Shown: positions 8,260-15,725 of the stretch, one piece after another
Position numbering within the stretch: position 1 is the first letter of the stretch
Layout: the number at the start of each line of letters is the position of its first letter
DNA from: Spirochaetales bacterium
GTDB taxonomy: Bacteria; Spirochaetota; Spirochaetia; UBA9216
Reading direction: 5' to 3'
Assembly: GCA_016839055.1 (NCBI GenBank)
Contig: JAEKNX010000001.1
Coordinates: 429,693-493,692, forward strand
Length of the DNA: 64,000 nt
Position numbers and translations under genes: made by a program
Notes under the pieces: model-generated
Seen by the model: the letters and a program-made list of their open reading frames with translations, nothing else
Database searches by the model: none
What the model was told of the DNA's origin: nothing

Positions 8260-8288
8260 ATAATAACAAAAAGATGCCTTTTACTCAA
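8260..8288 (-). promoter_or_regulatory. Promoter of cca, apparently leaderless
   Basis: Minus-strand TTGAGT (8288-8283), a 17-base spacer and TATTAT (8265-8260). The cca ATG begins at 8253, where transcription would be expected to start, and there is no Shine-Dalgarno. Confidence 0.6.
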
Positions 8289-8334
8289 CTTGACTTGAAA
8301 ATTAAGTCCGCTCAAAAAAAACGGAGGTATTATT

Positions 8335-8420
8335 CCCCCCCTCCTAATAAAAAGGGGGAAGGGAGATTCTTGGGTGCTATAGCAGGAGGGGGTTGAGCGC
8401 GAGCTAAATGAAGCCCGCGC
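8335..8420. other. Structured intergenic segment between chemoreceptor and cca
   Basis: This holds a perfect 9-bp inverted repeat (CCCCCTCCT 8337-8345 with AGGAGGGGG 8384-8392) enclosing a purine-rich stretch, followed by a second GC-rich hairpin (about 8397-8420, GCGCGAGC/GCCCGCGC with one mismatch). No T-run follows on either strand. It could end chemoreceptor transcription or be a structured RNA; no known family is recognised. Confidence 0.4.
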
Positions 8421-8438
8421 AATTACTATTTTATATGC

Positions 8439-10451
8439 TCAGAACTCGATAAAGTCTGAATCCAGTTCATCTTTAATCCTGTCGTTTTTTTTACCGCTTG
8501 CGGCTGGCAATTCCAATTGAGTTGAAGCTTTTCTACTATCAGGTTTGTTTCCTGTCTTCGTGTCTTGTTTTCGGCTGTAGGTGGAAATGCTTTTTGTTTT
8601 AGCGGCATAGGTATTATTTTTTTCATTTCCGGAGGCATCCATCTTGAAAAAACTGATCATCTCCCGCAGCTGCTCAGCCTGACCGGTCAGTTCTTCAGAC
8701 ATTGAAGAAGCCTCTTCGGCAGATGCTGCATTTTGCTGAATCACCTGGTCTAACTGAATCATAGCCTGGTTGATCTGTTCTGCGCCAGTGTTCTGCTCAT
8801 TACTCGATGCGCTTATTTCCGAAACAAGATCTGCGGTTCTTCTGATATCCGGAACTATTGCTTTAATTCTCTCACCGGCGTTGTTGGCCTTATTAACACT
8901 TTCAGTCGCAAGCTCCAGAATTTCTGCCGCTGCCTGCTGGCTGACAGCGGCAAGCTTTCCTACCTCAGCGGCAACAACGGCAAAACCCTTGCCATGTTCG
9001 CCGGCACGGGCAGCTTCTATAGCCGCGTTCAGGGAGAGCATATTGGTCTGCCTGGCTATATCTCCGACAATATTTATTTTTTGAGCAATTTCATTCATTG
9101 CCTTAACGGCCTCGAGAACAGCCTCGCCGCCTTTTTCGGCATCGATAGCGGCCTGTGTCGATATCTTTTCCGTCTGTGACGCATTGTCTGTATTCTGCTG
9201 AATATTGGCACCCATTTCTTCTACCGAAGAAGAAACCTCTTCCGCATTAGCCGCCTGCTCTGTTGCTCCCTGCGACAGCTGTTCCGCGCTCTGGGAAAGC
9301 TGGCTGCTGCCTTCTGTTACCTGAATCGAAGAACCGTAGACATTTGATACAACTTCACGTAGTTTCTCTTTCATGCTTTTTAACGCATCAGCAAGCACTC
9401 CAATCTCATCCTTTTGGTCTATATCTATTTCAGTATAAAGTTTTCCTTCGCTTATCTCCTTTGCGAACTGAACGCCTTTTTTGATAGGGGTTGTCAAGGT
9501 TCGGGCGAAGAGAATGAAAAGAATCAGCGCTATTATGAAACCGGCTGCGGCAACTATAAACACCGCGTTACGAACCTCATAAACCGGAGCCATGTATTCA
9601 GCATCGGTTACTGTCAGGAAGACTCCCCATCCAGTCTCGGGAACCGAGGCGAAACCCGCTGTTTTCGGAATACTATTATAAATATAGTTTTGAAACCCGC
9701 TTTCTCCGTTCTTAAACCTTCGAGCTATTTCTTCCATTCCATTTAAATCACTCATATTCGTTTCGAATATGATGGAAGTATCAGGGTGAGAGATTAACAA
9801 TCCGTCTGCCTTCGTCACAAAGGTGTAACCTGTCTTGCCAATCTTGGAATCTTTGATTATATGCCAGATGAAATATAGATCTACTACCACCCCGACTGCG
9901 CCCGTCACCTTTCCGCTACGGTTATAAACCGGGGCGGCAATGGCGAAGAAGGGCAGACCCGTAGCCTTGCTGATTGCGGGTTCTCCTATATTGACTTCAC
10001 CTTTCATGGCCTTGGTGAAATACGGACGCGTTGATAAATCGAGCCCTATACTGCTCTCATTTGCCGACGCTATTACAATACCATTTTCATCCATAACATT
10101 TATGCCCGAGTAATCTTCACCCAGACCTTTGGTCATGGAGAATTTTTGAAGGATAGCGCTCAGCCTTGCCTGTTTGGCTGCCGAGTCCTCAACAGTTCCG
10201 CTGTACTCAAGAGCGGTCTTTGTTTCCTCCCGTTCGGCTATATCTACGGCAATCTTCTTTTCAGTTATTAGCACATTGTAAATTGATAATGACAGCTCCG
10301 ATGTCCTGGACACGAGCTGTTCTTCTTCAAGTGCTTTGAGCCCTACCGATGCCTTTTGAATGGAAATAAGTCCAATAGCAGTCAGGGGAAGCAGTAGTAC
10401 TATTACCCCCGTAAGAATCAATTTAACTCCGATTTTGACATTTTTTAACAT
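8439..10451 (-). CDS. Methyl-accepting chemotaxis protein with Cache-type sensor
   Basis: A 670-aa transmembrane chemoreceptor. Order: first membrane helix (about 9-30), periplasmic dCache-like sensor (about 31-290, with NVMDENGIVIASANESSIGLD), second helix (about 292-314), HAMP (about 315-370), then the methyl-accepting coiled coil with the conserved tip DIARQTNMLSLNAAIEAARAGEHGKGFAVVAAEVGKLA. After a ~60-residue linker it ends DFIEF, which fits the x-aromatic-x-x-aromatic CheR-docking pentapeptide. The ATG at 10451 is chosen over one 15 bases upstream because GGAGG lies 6 bases before it. It signals to CheA/CheW, which are not in the window. Confidence 0.96.
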   Translation of the reverse strand: MLKNVKIGVKLILTGVIVLLLPLTAIGLISIQKASVGLKALEEEQLVSRTSELSLSIYNVLITEKKIAVDIAEREETKTALEYSGTVEDSAAKQARLSAILQKFSMTKGLGEDYSGINVMDENGIVIASANESSIGLDLSTRPYFTKAMKGEVNIGEPAISKATGLPFFAIAAPVYNRSGKVTGAVGVVVDLYFIWHIIKDSKIGKTGYTFVTKADGLLISHPDTSIIFETNMSDLNGMEEIARRFKNGESGFQNYIYNSIPKTAGFASVPETGWGVFLTVTDAEYMAPVYEVRNAVFIVAAAGFIIALILFILFARTLTTPIKKGVQFAKEISEGKLYTEIDIDQKDEIGVLADALKSMKEKLREVVSNVYGSSIQVTEGSSQLSQSAEQLSQGATEQAANAEEVSSSVEEMGANIQQNTDNASQTEKISTQAAIDAEKGGEAVLEAVKAMNEIAQKINIVGDIARQTNMLSLNAAIEAARAGEHGKGFAVVAAEVGKLAAVSQQAAAEILELATESVNKANNAGERIKAIVPDIRRTADLVSEISASSNEQNTGAEQINQAMIQLDQVIQQNAASAEEASSMSEELTGQAEQLREMISFFKMDASGNEKNNTYAAKTKSISTYSRKQDTKTGNKPDSRKASTQLELPAASGKKNDRIKDELDSDFIEF

Positions 10452-10487
10452 ATAAGGCCTCCACAAAATTTACTAAAATGATATTAA

Positions 10488-10516
10488 ATTATAGGTAATG
10501 AAATTTGAGAAAGCAA
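10488..10516 (-). promoter_or_regulatory. Sigma-70 promoter of the chemoreceptor gene
   Basis: Minus-strand TTGCTT (10516-10511), a 17-base spacer and a perfect TATAAT (10493-10488), about 37 bases before the ATG. No sigma-28-like element was found here, unlike flaB. Confidence 0.7.
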
Positions 10517-10706
10517 TAAATTGATAATAATTAAGTCGATATAATGCCGTTATTCGGGATATCAGTGAAACGAATGAACTATGCTTAGCCTATTATTACT
10601 TACTAGCCGGGAGGATCCGAAGCAGGAGCAAGTATACAAGTTTAGAGATCCTTTGTCGGGGCGGGTATGGGTGATGGAGAATCACAGCTCTGATGGTATC
10701 CCTCAT
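10517..10706. other. Intergenic stretch without a recognisable gene
   Basis: This is the remainder of the 300-bp gap between the chemoreceptor and flaB. A short plus-strand frame from 10581 runs into flaB antisense and has no family resemblance. Apart from the promoter and terminator at its two ends I see nothing in it. Confidence 0.6.
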
Positions 10707-10730
10707 AAAAAAACCGCCCCTAAGGGGCGG
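10707..10730 (-). terminator. Rho-independent terminator of flaB
   Basis: A perfect GC-only 7-bp stem (CCGCCCC/GGGGCGG, 10714-10720 with 10724-10730) with a 3-base loop; on the minus strand it is followed by seven T's (10713-10707). It lies about 50 bases beyond the flaB stop. Confidence 0.93.
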
Positions 10731-10778
10731 CGGGTGGTATCAGATGCTGTCATGGACTGGAACTGGAATGCTCTTATT

Positions 10779-11651
10779 TTACTGCAAAAGCTGAAGTACT
10801 GACTGGCCTTTCTGATTAGCCTGCGCCAGCATTGCTGTCGATGCCTGAATGAGAATCTGATCTTTGGTATACTTGACCATCTCAGCTGCCATGTCAGTGT
10901 CCCTGATTCTGGATTCAGCCGCCTGAAGGTTTTCTGCGCCGAGAGCCAGTCCCTGTGTTGCGTACTCGAGCCTGTTCTGATAGGCACCGAGGTCTGCACG
11001 CTGTTTGTTAACTTTCTGCATGGCAGAATCAATCATTGCCAGTGAAAGGTTAGCTTTATTGGGAGTTGAAATAGAAATAAATGTAGCCGCGTGTGATTGT
11101 CCATTTGCGGCCTGAAGACCGAGGCCCTGAGCATTCATTGTTCCGATGAAAATACGTTCCCGTTGATCAACATTGGCGCCTATATGGAGCCACATGCTTG
11201 CGGCAACAACATTTTCGCCTGTTTCTTTCGCGAATCTGCCGGTAAGCATGTTCATGCCGTTAAACTGCGCATGTGACGCAATACGGTTTACTTCGTCGAT
11301 AAGCTGTGACACTTCGACCTGAATCTGCATTCGGTCTTCACTTGAGTAAATACCATTCGCAGATTGTACTGAAAGCTCACGCAATCTCTGAAGAATTGAT
11401 GTTGTTTCTCCAAGGTAGCCTTCTGCAGTCTGAATAAAGGAAATCCCGTCTTCAGCATTTTTTTCAGCTCTCGCAAGTCCTCTGATCTGGGAACGCATCT
11501 TTTCAGACACTGCCAGCCCTGATGCATCGTCACCGGCTTTGTTGATACGCATTCCCGATGACAGCTTACTCGAGCTGTTGTCCATTGACAATGAATTGAA
11601 TTTGAGACTTCGCTGTGCAAACATTGCACTAAGATTGTGATTGATAATCAT
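10779..11651 (-). CDS. flaB: Flagellin, FlaB-type filament core protein
   Basis: A 290-aa flagellin of the spirochaetal periplasmic-flagellum core type. It has the family start [16 protein letters not shown], the D0/D1 signature [23 protein letters not shown] (split here around residue 33), [18 protein letters not shown], and the C-terminal helix ending [19 protein letters not shown]. The variable D2/D3 region is absent, as expected for FlaB. It is a single-gene unit: a sigma-28-like promoter upstream, a strong terminator downstream. AAGGAGG lies 5 bases before the ATG but inside a hairpin loop, and a second hairpin with a CsrA-like loop precedes it, so post-transcriptional control by CsrA is likely. 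Export would be through the flagellar type III apparatus. Confidence 0.97.
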   Translation of the reverse strand: MIINHNLSAMFAQRSLKFNSLSMDNSSSKLSSGMRINKAGDDASGLAVSEKMRSQIRGLARAEKNAEDGISFIQTAEGYLGETTSILQRLRELSVQSANGIYSSEDRMQIQVEVSQLIDEVNRIASHAQFNGMNMLTGRFAKETGENVVAASMWLHIGANVDQRERIFIGTMNAQGLGLQAANGQSHAATFISISTPNKANLSLAMIDSAMQKVNKQRADLGAYQNRLEYATQGLALGAENLQAAESRIRDTDMAAEMVKYTKDQILIQASTAMLAQANQKGQSVLQLLQ

Positions 11652-11690
11652 CTAATCCTCCTTGATTAGTACACGGGACATCCTTGTCCC
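11652..11690 (-). promoter_or_regulatory. flaB leader: two tandem GGA-loop hairpins, predicted CsrA sites
   Basis: In the mRNA sense, hairpin 1 (11690-11675) is GGGACA-AGGA-TGTCCC, a perfect 6-bp stem whose sequence contains ACAAGGATGT, matching the CsrA consensus core ACARGGAUGU. Hairpin 2 (11669-11652) is CTAATC-AAGGAG-GATTAG, a perfect 6-bp stem that holds the Shine-Dalgarno in its loop and ends directly at the ATG. Two such sites, one over the ribosome-binding site, are the known layout of CsrA-repressed flagellin leaders in Bacillus (hag) and Borrelia (flaB). Binding itself is inferred. Confidence 0.8.
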
Positions 11691-11698
11691 TGTAGTTA

Positions 11699-11725
11699 AT
11701 TTCGGAATATAAACTCCGTCCTTTA
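11699..11725 (-). promoter_or_regulatory. Sigma-28 (FliA)-like promoter of flaB
   Basis: Minus-strand TAAA (11725-11722), 15 bases, then TCCGAAAT (11706-11699), against the consensus TAAA-N15-GCCGATAA. Transcription would start near 11692, only 1-3 bases before the first leader hairpin. Confidence 0.7.
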
Positions 11726-11756
11726 GAGAAATTTGCTATTATATTGAGGCTCTTTC

Positions 11757-12344
11757 AAAAATCAGGGATTTTTGAAAAACTACCAACCCCCTAGGTGGAG
11801 TTTTTTGGCAGTGGAGTGATTTTTTTAGAAGCATGATTAATTCCGCCAAAAATACTCCGGAATCAAATTCAGGAATAACCGATTCCTGAAAATGAAGAGT
11901 TTTATAAAAATCAGGGATTTTTGAAAAACTACCAAACCCCTAGGTGGAGTTTTTTGGCAGTGGAGCGATTTTTTTAGAAGCATGATTAATTCCGCCAAAA
12001 ATACTCCGGAATCAAATTCAGGAATAACCGATTCCTGAAAATGAAGAGTTTTATAAAAATCAGGGATTTTTGTAAAACTACCAAAACCCTAGGTGGAGTT
12101 TTTTGGCAGTAGAGTGATTTTATTAGAAGTATGATTATTTCCGCCAAAAATACTCCGGAATCAAATTCAGGAATAACCGATTCCTGAAAATGAAGAGTTT
12201 TATAAAAATCAGGGATTTTTGTAAAACTACCAAAACCCTAGGTGGAGTTTTTTGGCAGTAGAGTGATTTTATTAGAAGTATGATTAATTCCGCCAAAAAT
12301 ACTCCGGAATCAAATTCAGGAATAACCGATTCCTGAATTTGATT
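11757..12344. repeat. Four tandem copies of a 149-bp structured repeat
   Basis: Near-identical units start at 11757, 11906, 12055 and 12204, an exact 149-bp period. The fourth is cut short at about 12337. Copies 1 and 2 share one set of variants and copies 3 and 4 another. Each unit holds three inverted repeats: AAAAATC-AGG-GATTTTT; a long-range pair GGAGTTTTTTGGC with GCCAAAAATACTCC (in copy 1, 11797-11809 with 11845-11858); and TTCAGGAAT-AACCG-ATTCCTGAA. A period not divisible by three and the absence of open frames argue against coding. There are no unique spacers, so it is not CRISPR. It fills the space between the flaB promoter and thiN. Confidence 0.95.
12308..12344. repeat. 16-bp perfect palindrome ending the repeat array
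   Basis: A perfect 16-bp stem (12308-12323 with 12329-12344) and the 5-base loop AACCG. The inner 9 bp are the same as in the other units; only this last copy extends to 16 bp. There is no T-run, so it is not a standard terminator. It lies 38 bases before thiN. Confidence 0.85.
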
Positions 12345-12382
12345 AGCTTGAAAAAATCATCGAAAAAGCGGATATTGTTTTA

Positions 12383-13009
12383 ATGAATACCAGAACAGCA
12401 CTTATATTTACGGGCGGTAAGGGACCATCCCCGGATAATGTTGATAAAGTTATCCACGGCGCCGTCTTTAGCATTGCCGCCGACTCAGGATGGGATCTTG
12501 CGAAGAGACTAGGAATCGAACCTGATATATTTATCGGAGACATGGATTCTCTCGAGGATCACGACGGTTTAAAGCAGATTTCTGACGACAGAAAGCTTAT
12601 ATTTCCGATAGATAAAGACTTTACTGATACGGAATTAGCACTGAAATATTTGAACGAGCGTAAATATCGTGATATAGTATTAATTGGAGGCGGCGGGGGG
12701 CGAATCGATCATCTGATGGCGATAATTACTCTTTTCAGCCGGAGTCCGAGGCCTTCCGAATGGTATACATCCAGAGAACTCGTCCTGTATATAGATCATG
12801 ATAGGGAAATTTCATGCTCACCAGGGCAGACCATTTCAATCTTTGCCTGCGGAAGAGATGAGGCTGAATTGAGTACTAGTGGTTTAAAATGGGAATTAAA
12901 TAATTCCGTAATTAATGAAACTTTTTTCAGTATCAGTAATACTGCGCTGAGCGAAAGGCTGAATATCAGGATTAAAAAAGGCGCTGTATTGGTGATACTA
13001 AATTACTAA
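12383..13009 (+). CDS. thiN: Thiamine diphosphokinase
   Basis: A 208-aa thiamine pyrophosphokinase, which makes thiamine diphosphate from thiamine and ATP. The catalytic core is clear: AADSGWDLAKRLGIEPD, then IFIGDMDSL, DKDFTDTELAL and GGGGGRIDHLM. The C-terminal domain is beta-rich. No other thiamine genes are nearby, so it probably completes a salvage route. There is no Shine-Dalgarno before the ATG, and the in-frame codons just upstream (12347-12382) also read like protein (LEKIIEKADIVL) but have no start codon. The upstream region is the repeat array. Confidence 0.93.
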   Translation: MNTRTALIFTGGKGPSPDNVDKVIHGAVFSIAADSGWDLAKRLGIEPDIFIGDMDSLEDHDGLKQISDDRKLIFPIDKDFTDTELALKYLNERKYRDIVLIGGGGGRIDHLMAIITLFSRSPRPSEWYTSRELVLYIDHDREISCSPGQTISIFACGRDEAELSTSGLKWELNNSVINETFFSISNTALSERLNIRIKKGAVLVILNY

Positions 13010-13027
13010 TTGATGTTGAGGAGTAAT

Positions 13028-14770
13028 ATGCTTAAGAAAGATGTGCTTGAAGAATTATCAATATCATTGTCTGAAAAGGAAAGAGTAACCCTGCTCGAAA
13101 GAATAAACCGCAATATGAACATAAATCCACAGGAGAAAGAAGTTCAGGACGAAGGCCGGAGCAAGAAAGAGCGGGAAATTCACATAGAGAACGAACTTAA
13201 ACATCTCGGCTGGTTCAGGAAGCTGATAATGCTCATAATAAGTAAATTATCTGGAAAGAAACTTGAGGAAATAGTAGTTGAAAGCATGATGAAAAAGCTT
13301 AAGAAAACTATTTCCCGCAAACAGCCGGGGCTGACCGGTTTCGAAAGCCGGAATCTGACTCCGCTTTTCGGAGAGATGGTGTTTGAATTATTTGCTTATA
13401 CCTTTGAGTTCCATGAGCTGTACCGGAAATTATGGCTTGAGCCCGGAGTGTATGAATCTTGCTGTCAGTACATCGTCAGTTCGATGTATAAAGAAACGAA
13501 GATAATCCTCGATGATTTTATAAGTCTTAAGGAACTAGTAGATCTCTATGCGGAGTCAGGAAGAAAAGATTTCCTTGTTGAAGAAGTTGATAGAAAAATT
13601 AAGGAATACTGTGATGATATTCCGGTTGCGCTGTATGACGAGATTGAGAACAGTATAGAACCGCTGTATGATCTTAAAGATATAATTCTTTTTCCTTATA
13701 TTGCTTTTTTCAAAAAATTCAGCTTTACCCCGATCCGCAGTGACGACCAGGGAAAGCATTTCTTTAAGAATGCTTCGGTAATGCTGTGCCTTGATGATCT
13801 GAAAATGCTCTACAAGGCTTTTATGTCGGGCGCTATGCTTGACGACGATGCCGTTATAAATAAATATCTGATTGAGTTCATCAGGAGTTTAGGCGATGAG
13901 AACGCGGTACCCAAGAGTGATCAGAATGTCCTTAACAAGCTTATTGTCAAGGTTAAGGAATATAACAGGAATGTTCCAATACTTGAACTGCTGCGTTTTT
14001 TTCGGAAGGACCCCTTCCTTCAGATAAAAATTTCGTCAGAAAAAAAGAGTTTCAAAGATGTATATGCCGGAATTCTTCACGCAGAGATGAAGAATCAGGT
14101 GGATCTAAGATATTCTGAAATACAGGCTGAGTATATTGAGCGAGAGATTGGCAGGATTTTTAAGGATCAACCGTTTGCCGAGTTTCGAAATTACCGGAAA
14201 TATGCGAGCATTGATTATCAGAAGATGGGGCTTCCGTATTTTTCACACATAAAATCGCTTAATGTGCTCTACAACTATATTAAATGTTTCTATCAGAGTC
14301 ATTTACAGGATCTTATCTCTATTCTCGAGAAGGGGGTTCTGTCACAGAATAGAATAACCCGCGACAGACTTCTTAATCATTCCATCGCGCTTCAGGAATT
14401 GGAAGACAAGATTAACAGCTCCGATAATTCGCTTTCTCCGGATGGGGAAGACGGGAAGCTGTTCCATAAGCTCCGGATGACACTCGCCGCCGAACCTTCT
14501 CAGCAGAGGATGTTCAGATCGCTTGTAAAGCATAAAAACAAGGAAGTTCAATCGCTGATAGAGTGGGGAGAAGAAGCCCTGGCTGGACTCGAACGGATTT
14601 TTGATGAGCTTGTCGGAAGCACATCCAATGTTGTTAAAGTTCAGCTTAACAAGCATTATCTGTTTAAGGGGAAATCGACTACCCTTGTAAGCCTGCTGAA
14701 GACGAGGGCGAAGCATATCAGGGAGATAAGAAACCTTATCTCCAAGATTAATAAACTGGAATCCAATTGA
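13028..14770 (+). CDS. Large spirochaetal conserved hypothetical protein
   Basis: A 580-aa soluble, highly charged and mostly helical protein (MLKKDVLEELSISLSEKER, later LKHLGWFRKLIMLIISKLSGKKLE). The sequence reminds me of a spirochaete-restricted family annotated as DUF5312, but I cannot check this. One weakly hydrophobic stretch around 65-75 could touch a membrane. No catalytic motif is seen. The ATG at 13028 is preferred over TTG/ATG 15-18 bases upstream because AGGAG lies 4 bases before it. It follows thiN by 18 bases, so the two are probably co-transcribed. Confidence 0.75.
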   Translation: MLKKDVLEELSISLSEKERVTLLERINRNMNINPQEKEVQDEGRSKKEREIHIENELKHLGWFRKLIMLIISKLSGKKLEEIVVESMMKKLKKTISRKQPGLTGFESRNLTPLFGEMVFELFAYTFEFHELYRKLWLEPGVYESCCQYIVSSMYKETKIILDDFISLKELVDLYAESGRKDFLVEEVDRKIKEYCDDIPVALYDEIENSIEPLYDLKDIILFPYIAFFKKFSFTPIRSDDQGKHFFKNASVMLCLDDLKMLYKAFMSGAMLDDDAVINKYLIEFIRSLGDENAVPKSDQNVLNKLIVKVKEYNRNVPILELLRFFRKDPFLQIKISSEKKSFKDVYAGILHAEMKNQVDLRYSEIQAEYIEREIGRIFKDQPFAEFRNYRKYASIDYQKMGLPYFSHIKSLNVLYNYIKCFYQSHLQDLISILEKGVLSQNRITRDRLLNHSIALQELEDKINSSDNSLSPDGEDGKLFHKLRMTLAAEPSQQRMFRSLVKHKNKEVQSLIEWGEEALAGLERIFDELVGSTSNVVKVQLNKHYLFKGKSTTLVSLLKTRAKHIREIRNLISKINKLESN

Positions 14771-14851
14771 GGCGGCTATCAAACTTTTTTTATAAAATCA
14801 GTTAAACTTCGAGGCTTTTTACAAGCCCCGTTTCAGATCAAGATGGGTGTT

Positions 14852-15724
14852 TCACTTGGTAATGTTCGGCAGCTCTATTGCCGGGATGAGGCCTTCGCCG
14901 TCTTTTCGGTAGATTCCGTAATAACTGATAAGCTCAGGGTATCTTGAGAAAATTTCACCGTATTTATTGAGTATTTCCAGCTTGGCCGATTCCTCAACAA
15001 GTCGGTTCGCAGTTTTCTCGAGAGCCGCCATGTTTATTTTTTCATTGAATCTGGCCATCGAGAAATATTGGCGTTTTCCTTCACGATAAAGATCTAAATC
15101 TGGAATCTCTACCTTTATTGGAACGAAATTTATAAATTCAACGGCCTCATACTGCGTCGAGAACTCCTCGAGGAGGTCTTTTTCCATGAGTCTGAAGTTA
15201 TAGGAAATTTTTGACATATAGGAATCATCCGTAGACTTTTTATTTATAAAGCTTATTCCGTCGATAACCAGAGTGCTCTCGAATTCTTCATACCAGCTCT
15301 CAATGGTTTCTGCCCGCAGGAATTCTTCCGAGACCAGGCTTGGAAGAAAGTCCGGTTTTAACGAATAAGTTAGTAAAATACGATAATTGTAGGAAAAATC
15401 GGGACTGCCTTCGAGATAGCTGCTGTAGGCTTTCGCCGACGGCAGTTCTCCGGTAATTGAAAGCTCGATTCTCCGGGGGCTAATACTGAATTCTTCCATA
15501 ATCAAATTCGTAGGGAGAAGACCTTCCCATTCAAATCGGTTTGTTCCGGCTTGTACAACGACGGGATCCCATTTCTCTAGCCTTGTAAAGATAACCCCAT
15601 ATGTGTCCACCGGAAGCTGGAACTGGTAATAACCAAAATAGAAGACTGCTCCGAGGGCTGATAGAATTACTAATAAAATAAAGATGCCTTTGATTCGTGT
15701 TTTAACTCTGGAACGTTTTTTCAT
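14852..15724 (-). CDS. Membrane-anchored protein with SPFH-like features
   Basis: A 290-aa protein with one N-terminal transmembrane helix (about 12-34, GIFILLVILSALGAVFYFGYY) after a basic start. The exported part begins VDTYGVIFTRLEKWDPVVVQAG, reminiscent of the opening strands of SPFH/band-7 domains, and ends in a charged helix (MAALEKTANRLVEESAKLEILNKY). The match is loose, so no function is assigned. ATG at 15724 sits one base after the stop of the HAD gene with AGGAAGG just upstream; the two are an operon. Confidence 0.65.
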   Translation of the reverse strand: MKKRSRVKTRIKGIFILLVILSALGAVFYFGYYQFQLPVDTYGVIFTRLEKWDPVVVQAGTNRFEWEGLLPTNLIMEEFSISPRRIELSITGELPSAKAYSSYLEGSPDFSYNYRILLTYSLKPDFLPSLVSEEFLRAETIESWYEEFESTLVIDGISFINKKSTDDSYMSKISYNFRLMEKDLLEEFSTQYEAVEFINFVPIKVEIPDLDLYREGKRQYFSMARFNEKINMAALEKTANRLVEESAKLEILNKYGEIFSRYPELISYYGIYRKDGEGLIPAIELPNITK

Positions 15725-15725
15725 T

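Noticed and set aside
9414-9746. Plus-strand frame of 110 codons inside the chemoreceptor
   Set aside because: Antisense shadow of a clear coding region, with Tyr/Ser/Phe-rich random composition.
10581-10802. Small plus-strand gene (73 codons)
   Set aside because: It runs into flaB in antisense, crosses the flaB terminator and resembles no family.
11757-12344. CRISPR array
   Set aside because: Units are contiguous, 149 bp long and lack unique spacers; no cas genes are nearby.
14813-14827. Terminator between the 580-aa hypothetical gene and the convergent membrane-anchored protein gene
   Set aside because: Only a 5-bp stem (GGCTT/AAGCC) without a T-run on either strand.
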